Shown here: piece after piece, positions 24,837 through 37,500 of the stretch
Numbering within the stretch: the stretch's first letter is position 1
Layout of the letters: each line of letters opens with the position of its first letter
From: Owenia fusiformis
Taxonomy: Eukaryota; Annelida; Polychaeta; Sabellida; Oweniidae
Direction of reading: 5' to 3'
Length of the DNA stretch: 64,000 nt
Assembly: GCA_903813345.2 (NCBI GenBank)
Contig: CAIIXF020000005.1
Coordinates: 24,181,375-24,245,374 of the forward strand
Notes under the pieces: model-generated
What the model was told of the DNA's origin: nothing
What the model saw: the letters and a program-made list of their open reading frames with translations, nothing else
The model's database searches: none
Made by a program: the position numbers and the translations under genes

Positions 24837-25896
24837 GACTGTGTGCAACAAAAGTATTCTAGATGTTCTGTTCTCTTTTAAGCCTTGCCTAACAGGCATT
24901 TAATCCTCATTGCTTTCAGAAAAAAATATATATATAATAGTGAATTCTGCTGGTGCTGCCATCTTTATATCAGCCCAAAACCTTTTGTGTCCTCAAAACT
25001 GACGCAAATAATGACAAGCAAAATTTTACTTATAACAAATTAATATTCCTATTATGGGATCAAGGGACATAACCATGTAACCCATAGCTAGTTCTCTTTC
25101 ATTTTAGTTATGTAAGAAGCAGATATTTTATCTGAAATTGTGATTCCTGATCACCTTACTCAAACCCAGGCTTTGCAGTAGATGTATCTATTTACCCGAT
25201 TATCCAGTGACTCGATATACGGATAATAAGGTCCAAATAATTAAATACTTGTGAATAGGTGATACTATGCCTACATTCCCAGGATGATTGGCTCATTATA
25301 TGGGAAGCAAGGCAACATGATTAACATTGCATTGTAAATTAAATCCTCCATCTGAATGGAATGACAATGCCATTGTATTAGGGTCAGTTGAAGAGTAATC
25401 TACTTACATAGGCCAAAATAACTAACTCTCATTAACTCATGGTAACCGCAGGAAAAATACATCAGTTGCTGTGACATGAAATATTCTTAATTTTTGCCCA
25501 AACGATAGTGCTTTCAAAATTTGGCTCATGTATCTCTAAGTATATGACAGTATGAATAGCTCAGTGAGGTTTGTGATCTCCTACAGCATATTAAAGAAAT
25601 TATTTCTCTGTAAAATTAATATATATTTAACATCTCTTCATAGCACGACAATTGGGACATTAAACATATAATTAAATTTAAATGGCTTAAAGAGTCATGT
25701 CGCTACAAACATGAATGCTCAATCACTATGCATATGACTATATATAACTTTGAAATATCATTGATAGTCTCATCTTTAATGAGGGTTTAAGAGATTTTCA
25801 TTTTGAAACCATTATTCAGGATTTAAAAGTTTGAGACATTTGAATTCTGTGCACTTTTTTACAAGAACATGCTCAGTTCTGGATTTACACTGTTAT
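24837..25896. other. Region after the NWD-like stop codon, nothing recognised
   Basis: Probable 3' UTR or intergenic sequence, AT-rich, without coding potential, terminal repeats or tandem repeats that I can see. Confidence 0.45.
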
Positions 25897-25897
25897 T

Positions 25898-26526
25898 ATA
25901 GACTCCAGATGATAATCTGGAGTCTATTGTTTTTGCCTCTTTTCTTTCTTTCTTATTATTTACTGAGCAAGTTTTCTCAACAACCATAAATTATTCAATT
26001 TTAGACAACCATATGGTCAATTAAGGTACATCATCTAGTTGGTGGGAAATTGGGTCAATTTTTGATCTAGGTCAAAGGTCAAAATCTAGGTCAAATCTTA
26101 TATTTTCAACATTTTGTCAATTATCTTTGTCAATTTTCAATATATTTCTTGATCTTTTTTTTTAAATGAAGCCAAGAAAAAGACAATTCGACAGTGTGCC
26201 ATCTGTTTCTCGATTATTCTTACCACTTTTGAGATATTTGACGTGAAAAATGGTAAAATATGTCATTTTAAACTTGCTTCAATTAGACCGAATATTTTTT
26301 TAAAAAATCATTTACAAAGTCTTAGGATTCTAAATCTGAAATCAGAATCAAAATCCAACTTCCGGTTAAAATTCTACGCCATTTTGAAAATGTCGAAAAT
26401 CGATTTGATGGAATTCACATAGAAGGTCAAGAGAAGTGACAAAAATATTGCTAAATCTATCCGTCTAACTAACTGTCTATTTATCTATCTATAAACTAGA
26501 AGCAAATCTAACATCTGGAGTCTAAA
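25898..26526. repeat. Hairpin-headed 'AGACTCCAG' element
   Basis: A perfect hairpin (AGACTCCAGAT / ATCTGGAGTCT) lies at 25900-25925. The body contains TAGGTCAAAGGTCAAAATC and 'AAACTTGCTTCAATTAGACC' units shared with the 50871-57763 array. A single arm (CATCTGGAGTCTA) closes it at about 26511-26523. No ORF. Confidence 0.75.
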
Positions 26527-26600
26527 ATTGAACTTGTTCAATTTCCAATTTCTTGTTTTATTATATGATTTACAGGAACCATATGGGAAATATTTTATTA

Positions 26601-26821
26601 AATAAAACATGAAGTGACTTTTGTCAGTTTCCTTCATATTATGTAATGGTATTCTAGCTTTACCAAAACTACTAGTATAGTGCCATCTTTGTACTAGTTT
26701 ATATAAATATTTTATATTTATTTATTACTTGTATTTAAAAGTGCTATGTATATTAAAAAATTGTTTATTTTTATACATAAAAAATATTCATACACATCTC
26801 CTGTAAAAAGTGCCAAATAAA
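26601..26821 (+). promoter_or_regulatory. Candidate polyadenylation signals for the NWD-like gene
   Basis: AATAAA occurs at 26601-26606 and 26816-26821 in AT-rich sequence about 1.8-2.0 kb after the stop codon. No closer canonical AATAAA was noticed, so the 3' UTR may be long and contain the repeat at 25898-26526. A non-canonical nearer site is possible. Confidence 0.3.
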
Positions 26822-26875
26822 TTGTTTAAATAATTTAAACCTTAAATTTTAAGTTTGTTTTAAACAATATTTTCA

Positions 26876-28045
26876 GACAAAGGTGACGATATATTGTTAT
26901 AGTCGCCAACTTTTTTTATTGATGGTGTTTGCTGTTTGGCATTCGGCATCTGTAACAAATGGCAGGTGGTGACATTTTTCATGTTAATGCCTTCTTTGAA
27001 TTGTGAGGTAGCTGAAAAATATTTTAAGGGGACCAAGCAGAGAACTTGGCATTGTTTCCAAAATTCAGAGCTCATAAAGGACTCTCATTCAGGACATTCA
27101 CTTAAATGTAGAATCCATGTGTGTTGCCACTTATGGGGTGTAAGACCATAATGCCATATCAGAATTGTGATAATATTCATCAATGAGCCTTGACAGCACC
27201 GAAAGAATATTGGAATTTAATTACATATCAGTGAATAATTACTGAAATTACATAATTTTTCATAATCAAGTATCTATTTCCAACGTCTAACAGACTCAGC
27301 AAATGGTTGATGAATGAAATGACTATGAGATAGTACGTGTTTACATTTTACGACTTTTTGATGAGATCTATGGGACATTTTTCATTAAAAACTTTAGGTT
27401 TCACATGGAATTTCATGACGATTTGAAATTGTTGAGAATGCATCTAAAATAAGACTAATGTGTCATGTTTTGATACAATTGTCAATAAAAGAAATATATA
27501 TAAAACACACAGTATCATGATATTCATTCACTTAGCAATTTATATCTGGAGGCTCTTATGTTGTTGTTTGATGTTATATATCTATCTATATTTTTATCAT
27601 GATCCTTCCTTGTTGCATGGACATCAGGTGTATTTACAAGAAACCAGATGGTCTGCCAGAGGCAGTCAGGAGCAGGTATTTAATAAAACAACATCTTCCT
27701 GATTGTGCACTTGCAAAACAGCCTAGCTATGTTACTATGACAATTGCAAAAATCATTTCAGACAACTTTTTGCATTTGGGTTTTTGAAATCGTGGAGCAC
27801 AAATATGACATGTAATATCTGAATGGTATCTGCTATTAAAAAATACCTGTATTTGCAGTTTTGCACACAAGTTGAGAATAAAATGATCTGTCATTTCTAC
27901 ATTGGATTTTCATATAACAGGCATACCTTTTGCTAAGGGTAAGGTTGCGTGAACTTATTGTCACCTTTTAAGGTATGATAGTGCCTGTATAATTAAATAG
28001 ATATTTAGAAAAGCATTAAATTTGGAGTATGGTTTATATGATAAC
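26876..28045. other. Convergent intergenic region with a GGTGACA-family copy
   Basis: Positions 26876-26995 are a short GGTGACA-family copy. Positions about 27440-27500 resemble the 3' end (TGTCATGTTTTGA..TTGTCAATAAAAG) of the retroposon-like repeats at 42672 and 43227. A short AG..GT-bounded segment at 27629-27676 could be mistaken for an exon but has no recognisable partner. No gene is supported. Confidence 0.45.
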
Positions 28046-28051
28046 TTTATT
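28046..28051 (-). promoter_or_regulatory. SUPV3L1: Polyadenylation signal of SUPV3L1
   Basis: TTTATT on the plus strand reads AATAAA on the minus strand, 29 bases after the stop codon (28080-28082). This implies a very short 3' UTR. Confidence 0.55.
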
Positions 28052-28079
28052 ATATACGCTTTTATGAAACCATTCATCA

Positions 28080-28530
28080 TCACCTTTTCTTCCTAGGTTT
28101 TCTTTTCCCAGGAAGATGTCCATTATCCTCGTTACTGTCTAAATTTTGTTCGTGCAGCCACTCCCTTTGTAAACGTTCTAACACTTTCTCTGAGATAAGG
28201 CCCTGTTGAACCAAATAGTCACTCAATTTGCCCTTTTTCACTGGAACTTTCCTACTTAGTTTTGCTCTCTGATAAGCACCTGACAGTGTTTGTGGATGAG
28301 ATGGAATTACCTCAACTTCACGGTCTTCCAAACGATTCCTCGAATGGACTTGTTGTCTTTTCTTTATTTCAAAATCATCTTCATCATCTGGTGCTCCCGA
28401 GGACACTTTTGTTTCACTTGCCTTAAGGAGTCGTGTTATGTTATAGACACCATTTTGAATTATCTCATCTAATTCACTCTGCATCTCTCTGACCTGCTCA
28501 GCGTGAGGAAAATGGTCCATGAAGCGATAA
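28080..28530 (-). CDS. SUPV3L1: SUPV3L1 terminal exon
   Basis: The exon starts [20 protein letters not shown] and includes [11 protein letters not shown]. It ends with the SUV3-type tail [20 protein letters not shown] followed by a basic KRKPRKKR end and TGA at 28080-28082. The frame-continuous ATG at 28520 lies inside the exon and is not a start. Confidence 0.93.
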
Positions 28531-31500
28531 CTGGAACAGAATGTTTGAAGGTATTAAATGCAGTAATTTTAATATCTCATTTTATATGTGAATTTTGTTT
28601 TCAAATTTTGCACATATTTCAATGTTTGATTCCTCTCATGAAAAGTTTCAAACATATTTTCAACCTTCTGGAAATTGTGCTTGCTTACGCCAAGTACCAT
28701 GAGATAAAGCTGGGTGACATACCTTAGCCACAAATAGAGATCTAGTACATCGAAGACGCCCTCCAAGTGGACAAGGTCTGCAATGGTCCCCGGGGAAGTG
28801 AGGGGCCAGCTCAAGATTCGTGCCAGCCAATCCACAGTGAGAGGCTCCCCTGAGCTGTATCTTCTAGCAAACTGCAAAGCATAGTGTAAATGCAGGTAAA
28901 GACTAAAGATGTTAAGTTGGAATCCCAAAAATTGACTTCTATTGAAAGCCTGTACTTGGATGCAAGTTGCCATGGTCTGGAAGTCTGGGAATTCTAGTAT
29001 AGTCTAGAATTTCCTAAAAAATGGATAAAATGGTATGGGAATATTAGAATTCTCACAAAGGTCAGGGAAAGTCAAGAAATCCTTAGTGGGTGAAATTTGT
29101 ATAACTGCAAACACAATGCAACTGATTTTAATATCTCATTTAATATGTGAATTTTGTTTTCAAATTCAAAAATGAAACATTAAATGAAAGCTACTTAAAT
29201 GATATACCTGTAGACAGTGAACATCTAAAGTTTGTCCATAAAAACAACAAATTTGTTCAGGCTCTTACTTGAATCATGGAAAAGTCAAGAATTTTGATTT
29301 AAAATGTTGTTGTAACTACATGTAGTGGCGCAACTCAAATGTCAGTGCTCGCCACTCACTTGTCGAACCTGTCCAAGATAATTTATCAAGCATGATTTTT
29401 CAAACTCGAATATGCATGTTTTATTATTTCTGAGAATGATCATTTTGTATGCACTGAATGAAATAAAGTATCGATTCCGGAAGCAAAATGAAAAAATTTG
29501 AAAACAAGCAAACACAATTATGGTATAAATGATTATATAGAACATCAATAGTCACTAGTAGAGTCACTAAAATAGTATTCATTTGGTATTCAAACAGTCT
29601 TCAGGGTGGATTTTGAATTTTTTATGATTTTCCCTCATTCTTGCAAGTGACACTCTATCACAGTAGCATTTATATACAATTTCTACTCGATTGGCATTTT
29701 TCTGGGGAGTTGCACCACTAGTGGTAACCCTGTATAAGGGCTGTGCTTTATAGATAAATGACATGTACTAGTATATGTCAGACTAATGTGCCATGATGAG
29801 AAATTGCATTCATACATACTGTACATGCAATGATTCACACAAACATCCTTGCTGCAATACTACTACATATCAACAAAGTAGCACAGTAATGCCTGTGGGG
29901 CTTGAGGGAAACACGCAAGTATTGAATTTGATGCTTAAAAGCCCCAAAAGTATGAATTCTTATTGAAACCTGGGACAAAATCAGTACTGAATCACTTGGC
30001 CTCAGTAATGTTAGTTATAGGAAATAAAATACATGTAACTCTACAATCAGCATGAACAAAAACCAGTATAATAGTCTTATACATTTTAATCAAAAGTTCA
30101 AGATTATGAAACCTAAGATAGAGTAACTGATGCTATGATGATGTGATTTAGATAACCTTATACAGATATATAATATCAAATTTTGAGAAGAGGCGAGTGT
30201 TAATTTAATTAGTTCAAGATTATGAAACCTTATACATATATATTCTGAAATTTTGAGAAGAGGCGAGTGTTAATCACTAGTGCTAATATCTTTAATAACA
30301 GTTTTCTATCGAAAACAGAAATTGATTTAGTTGGATTGCAATGTGTTAATTATTCCAATTATCTTCCCTACGTATATTCCTTCTTATTGGTATGTCAATA
30401 GCCTTTAGGATATTACCTTTAGAAACATAGTGCAGACGAATGGTTGCTTTTTTGGAATTGGAGCACAACAAAAGATGTAGCGTGTCCTAAGACCAAGGGG
30501 AACATGCTCAATCATGTCTGCCAGGAACTTGAAGTCATCCACATTGCACATGAAATAGTATTGGTTGTCAAGCTCACATATAGTAACAAAGATATCCTGC
30601 AAGAGACAATATTTTATGAGCATGATATTTCCTCAATTGACGAGATGCATGTAGAAATAAATATTGTTTTAATCATTAAATATTCCAACATTTTTGAAAA
30701 TGTGATATCTTGATCAGTTGATTGCCCATGTGTTATAAAATCAGTTATGTAATGTTGCCTTGGAGAGAAAATGACCAAATACTCACTATTAAGACAACCA
30801 ATGTTGTTTTGGAGAGGTGGTAGACAAAAACTTACTATTAAGTTAGACAATGTTGCCTTGGGGAGGTGGTAGGCGAATAATTCAATCTGCTCAGCCGTAG
30901 GATGTAAACCAGCTTGCTGAAATAATACAAATCATAATATTCATGCAAGACTGTTCTCTAGTTACTTGGTGGCCTATATAATATAATGTATTATCCTACA
31001 CTTAGTGTACTAAATGTATAATAACATTAAAAAATAAATTTGATATTTATTGGCAAAATGAATAACCAGAGGATATCGTTACGATATACTCTGAGCGGAT
31101 GATATCGTGATGATATACTCCAGAAATTCCAATATGCAAAGGATATTGTGACGATATACTCCGCTTGATTTCCCGCCAAAATGACTCTATTTGGCATGAA
31201 ATTCATTTTGCAATGATATTATACATTTAGTACACTCCTTGTACATGTAAGTGTAGGATAATAAGAACATCCTATGATTTTTTGCAGAATATCATTTTAA
31301 TCTACTCGGTGATATTGATATATGCACTCGTTCGCTTTGCTCTCTCGTGCAGATCACTATCAAAAATGATCAATATCAATATCACCTCGTAGATAAAAAT
31401 GATATTCCTCAAAATCATAGGATATCCTAGAATTATTACCACCTTGCCGGGCCAGTTCTAGGGGTTTTAGTACTAGTTTAGAAGGCATTCATTTTACTAT

Positions 31501-34500
31501 ATCGACCTGAGCAATATGTGACGTCATAGTGGTGGTCAAGAATGCATTTAACGACTGGTCGAGAATGCATTTAATGACTGGCAATTTTCCCCAGGAAATT
31601 AGATATCGTTCAGTGCGTACAATTTTCTTGCTGTTTCAGTCCTGGTCATTAACGGTGGTAATAATACTAATAACGTCAATTCTGTGGGCAATATAGTGAA
31701 CTATTGGACCTTGGGCCTTCGGCCGGAGCCATAAATTGTTTTTGAGAAAGTATAATCAGAGGTATTACATTATTCTCAGGCAGTTACAGATGCTAATGAT
31801 GATGCCAAGCACTGAACACCTGTCACAGAAATGCCCCAAACAGCTATGTTCTGGTGTATCAAGATAGAAAATTGGCAAAATTATTTGTTGACCTCTTTGT
31901 CAAAATGGTCTTATTTGTTAGACTTTCTTTGCAAATGGTCTTATTTGTTGGACCTCTTTGTCAAAATGGTCTTATTTGTTAGACTTTCTTTGCAAATGGT
32001 CTTATTTGTTAGACCTCTTTGTCAAAATGGTCTTATTTGTTAGACTTTCTTTGCAAATGGTCTTATTTGTTGGACCTCTTTCTCCCTCAAAGCTCTTTAC
32101 AGATATTGGTACTGTGACATGTACATGTACTTGCCATTTATATTTTAATTTTATTAACAAAATTACTTTTGCACTCTTTTTTGTCAAAATGATACTCGAC
32201 TTAACCCTTCATAACCTAGTTGAAGAGACAATTACCTCAATAGGAGTTATCTCTTGATTGACAATCTGTCTTAATAGTGACAAATCCTCCCTCTTGAAAG
32301 TTGTCACCTCACCATTTGGATACTGAGTCCCATAGCGACCTGCGCGTCCAGAAATCTGCAGGGCAGTTGATGTGTCCAGTACATCCATTTCCTTCTCACC
32401 TTTCTCATTAAGAGTTGGCTTGATAAGTGAATAAAATACAATCCTTCGAATATTTCTGAAACAAAGTTATATTTCTTTCACAAATGGTATTATTCAAGCT
32501 ATTTGCCATTGATCAAACAAGGCATTAACATGCAAAATGTCACCACCTGCCATTTGTTACAGATGCTGACTGCAGAATGCCAACTGCCAAACACCATCCA
32601 TAAAAAAAGTTGGGAGAAAAATTGGATAACAATATGTCACCACTCCTTGTGGCGACATAAAAATATTGGCACTGATGTAAAGACTAATAAATATTATTGG
32701 ATCAGGATGGAGGTTATCTTGCACCCAACTTTTCAGCCAAGTATCAAATGAATACAGTAAGTTAAATTATGTGATAAGCTGCTTTCTCTGACCTGATGTA
32801 ATTCTTTCAAAGTATATTGTTCAGTGCTACAAACTCTCCAGAGTACTGTGATGACTTGTGCCATTTTTATTCAGGTAAAACATCTGACTTACAAGTTCAG
32901 TCCCATTCCTATTGCATCTGTGGCTACGAGTATCTTGCATGGATGGTTAGGATCATTGAACTTTTCTGCCTGAGCAACCTTTGTACCTGGTGAAAGATCA
33001 AGTGTGAACAAATATGGAAATATACATAAAAGAAAAAAATATATCTATATACAGGGTGGTCCAAAAAAAGTGAACCCCTGCAACTGGCCATATTTCCCTT
33101 ATTACTTGCAGGAATTCTTTTTTATTTTCACATGTTGTAGAGGAAGGTCTAAAATTTATGTTGGTACCATACATTTTTCTTAGTCTTGAAATTTGCAGAA
33201 ATTATAAGCCCTAACCAAACATTACTGAAAATGGACAAATTGTGATTTTCAATATCCGCGATTCTTCAACCCTTCAACACCTTCCTGCACATTATGGCTT
33301 AAAACTAGCATCCTACATTTGTTAGTTGCAAAGTTATTGTGATCCAAAGAGATGTGCTAAGCTTCCACAGACGAAAACATTTTCAAGTAAAATCATGAAC
33401 ATACCCCTATATGATCTTGAAATGTCAATATCTTCATAAATCATGGACCAATTCTAATGATGTATGGCTCAAAACATTGAATATTAGATTTTCTTTCGAT
33501 TTTTTTAAGATATTTGATGAAAGGGTTATCAGATTCCTGGTCACAGGGGGCAACTTCCCTCCATAAGAGGCCCCCCTCTAACTGTTGGTGTAGGTAACAT
33601 ACCCTTTACTGTTGAACAGTTAAAAATACTTCAAAATGATCAATGAAATGTGTTTTCTGCTTGAATAGTGTCTCTTTTGTCATATGCTAGGGTTTTAAAG
33701 TTGTATCTCTAACTGAAAGCTGTTTAAGATCATCCAATGTGTTTCAACAATTTCCGTGAATCACATTTGTAAAATTTTGTACAATATCTAATTTCCAGGC
33801 ATCTTTGTTAAACGCTTGTAATTTCTTCAAACTTTAAGACTGAGAATAAATTATGGCATCAACCAAAATTTTAGACCTTTCTCTACAACATGTGATAATA
33901 TGAGCCAATTCATGCATGTATTAAGAAAAATATAGCCTGTTGCAGGGGTTCACTTTTTTTTGGACCACCCTGTACACATGTATAGTACAGTTGCATTGTA
34001 TGTTTTACTATGTAAATATAAAACATATATCAATGAAAATTAAGAGGAATAACTATATCCATTTTCCTGGATTTGATATAATTCTTTTAAACTTTGTTTT
34101 GGTATACTGCAAATTATAGTTTAAAACAACATTCCATTATATATCTGTACTTCCGGTTAATTTCGCGAATTTTGAGAAAACACGATTTTTTCAATTGAAA
34201 GAAAATTTATTGTTTTAATAAAAAACACTGTATTTATGCCATGAAAGTACTCATGGTGAAAGATTTTTTTTTTTTTATTATTATTTTCAAAATCAAAACA
34301 TATTTACATATACATTTAATCAAGAATACAAAAGTTAAGTAAGGTGTGATAATATAAAATATAAGGCTACAGTAAGTACATAAACCTGCAGTAATCTCAC
34401 ATCTAATCTATAAGATGTAAAAAAGAATAAAATACACCTATAAAGACATGAAAAAGAAACACAGCAAGTACATGTCTATAAAGATGTGAAAAAAGTATAT

Positions 34501-37500
34501 CTACATATATTTATTTATTTATTTATTTATTCAGTAAGCTAAGTTTTGAAATACATACAATGAGCGGGTGACACAAATTGTGTATATTCCCGACAGGGTG
34601 GTAAGTTGCCTACATAGAAACAGAGGGGGATCTGTTTGTGTGCAAATGCTTGTAATGGATGGTAAATGAATTGTGTGTCATAGAGCCCAAAATATAAAGT
34701 ATACGAATGATAATCAATTATTGACAAAGTACTTTTTCAGTTCTCTTTTCATGATGTGAACACTTCGAGAAGATTTAATCTTGTTTGGTAATTGATTCCA
34801 AATTGTTGGTGCCGTGAAAGTTAACATTGAAATGCCATAGTTCGTCCTTACTTTAGGTTTATCATAAGAATCCTTGTTTCTGGTATTGTGATCATGTCTC
34901 GCCTGGACCATTTTGAAAAAGTTAGGAAAAATTTTCTGGTAGTTATCAAGCTTATTTATCCATTTATACATGAATAAACATTTCTGTTGTTTGTGTATGT
35001 CAAAAATATTCAAAAGGTTTAACTGTTTGAATAATGGTAGGGAATGAGCCCTATAATCGCTGTTTGTTGCAATGCGGGTGAATTTCTTTTGCACAAGATA
35101 TAGGGAATTTAATGAACTACATGTTTCACCCCAAATAACATTGCCATATATAAGATGGGAATATATAAGTGAATAATAGATACTCATAAAACCGCTGATA
35201 TTCAACAGTTGTTTAACTCTATATAAAATACCAATTGTCCTAGAAATTTTTGCATTAACAGAAGCAATATGCCGTTTCCAGTTCAAATGGTTATCTATTG
35301 TTATTCCAAGAAAGTTAATATGATCAACTTGTTCAAGTTGTTTGTCATTTAGATAGATTTTTATATTATTTGCATTAAATCTTTTTTGTCTTGAGGAAAA
35401 AATGATATATTTTGTTTTATTAGCATTGAGTGATAATTTGTTTGTGACCAGCCATTCCTCAATATGTTTGAGTTCAGTGTTTAAAGTTTCTGTCAGGTCA
35501 TGTAGATTTTTGCCTTTGATCAATAAATTAGTATCATCTGCAAATAAGACGAAAAATAGTGTCGGAGAAGAAAGATAAATATCATTAATATATAATATAA
35601 AAAACAGGGGTCCCAAAATTGAGCCTTGAGGAATACCGCAAGTGATCAACTCACGATTAGAGATTGTTTCCTTATATAAAGTTTGCTGAAATCTATTTTT
35701 TAAATAACTTTTTATCCAGTCAAGAGCAACACCACGTATTCCATAATATTGAAGTTTGTCAAATAGTATGTTATGATCTATTGTATCGAAAGCTTTGGAA
35801 AAGTCAATGAATAATCCTATTGTAAATTCGCCATCATCGATAGATTTTCTGATCTTTTCAATAAATGTTAACACACCCATGAAAGTTGATCTCTTTTCCC
35901 TAAATCCAAATTGATTAGTATACAAAATGTCAATGATATCTATAAACTTTGTTATTCTTTTATGCATTATTTTTTCCAAAATTTTTGAAAAAACAGGTAA
36001 AACAGATATTGGCCGATAATTGGTGAAAAAATGTTTGTCATCTTTTTTATAAATCGGTATAACTTTAGCAATTTTAAGTTGGTCCGGAAAAACTCCGTTT
36101 GAAATGGATAAATTAAAAATATGCATTAGAGGCTGATATAGAACAAAACCGCATTCTTTCATAATAAAAGGTTTAAAATCATCATGACCTGCAGCAGAAG
36201 GTTTTAAATTAGAAATTATTTTTTGTAGTTCGTTAACATCAACTGGGTCTAAAAAAATTGAAGAAGCCTGTTGACCTAATGTTTGCATAAAATCTAAAGG
36301 TTTTTTATCTGACTTTGGAATTTTGGCAGCTAATTTTTCTCCAACTTTTACAAAGAAATTATTAAACTGATTAGCTATATCCTGTTTGTTGGTTATTTTC
36401 ACATTATTTTGAATGAAGAAGTCTGGAATGTTATTATTTTTATTCTTTCTTTGAAGTATCTCATTAATTATTTGCCAATTTGCCTTTATGTTGCCTTGAT
36501 TCAGTTTAAATTTGTTATTATAATATTGCTTTTCAGATAATTTAATTGTACTTTTTAGTTGATTTGCATAAGTTTTATATTGTTTTTTATTTTGATCTGT
36601 GGGATTTCGAAGATATTTCTTGTATAGTTTGCTTTTATATCTAATTGACTTAAGTATGGCTGACGTAATCCATGGCTTTTGATTATTATTGTATAGTTTA
36701 ATTGTGATCTGTTTTAATGGGAAACATTCGTCATAAAATTCTGATAGTTTTTCCTCAAATTTATTATAAGATTCATTAGCATCATTAAAATTTGTAATGT
36801 CGATCCAAGATTCGTTAGAGAGAATTTCTTTAAATCTTAAAATGCTTTCATCAGTATATTTTCTAATAGACCTTTTCATGAATGTGGTTTTGTTAACAGG
36901 TTTATTGGAAACAGCAAATATTGGGAAATGATCTGAAATGTCATTGTATATAATTCCGCATAAGTCAACTTTAGAATCGTTAGTAAAGATGTTATCTATG
37001 AGAGTGGCTGTAGTAGAAGTTACTCTAGTTGCTTTATATATTACAGGAATAAGGTTATATGAAGACATAATGTTGCAAAAGTTTTCAGTATTTTCATGTT
37101 CCACAGATTTAAAAAGATCAATGTTAAAATCTCCAGCAATGTAGCTTAATTTGTTATTTTCTCTTGAAATTAAAGATAGGTATACATCTAAGTCATTGTT
37201 AAATTCCTCTAGATCAACATTTGGTGGCTTATATACACAGGTTATTAAAATATTCTTCCCCTTTTCAACAATTACCTCTATGGTTATGACATCACAATTG
37301 ATATTGTTAAATTTTAAATCAGTTCTTTCCTTGATATTAAGAGATTTATGAATAAGGAGACCAACACCGCCTCCTCTAGTTGTTCTTGAGTTGAAAAATC
37401 CTCGGTAATTTACAAAATCAGAAAAGTTGTCTTCTTGATCTTTATACAGCCAAGTTTCAGAGAGAGCAATGACAGAAATATTTTTATCAATTGACGCAAG

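Noticed and set aside
27629-27676. Possible small plus-strand exon between CAG and GTATTT
   Set aside because: It lies beyond the NWD-like stop codon, has no recognisable peptide and no partner exon in phase.
28569-28973. 134-residue minus-strand ORF
   Set aside because: It contains the real SUPV3L1 exon 28723-28871 in frame, but the rest is intron on both sides.
31831-32257. Short ORFs with repeated hydrophobic segments ([10 protein letters not shown]-like)
   Set aside because: The underlying repeat has a 61 bp period, so the peptide repeats change frame; not a conserved membrane protein.
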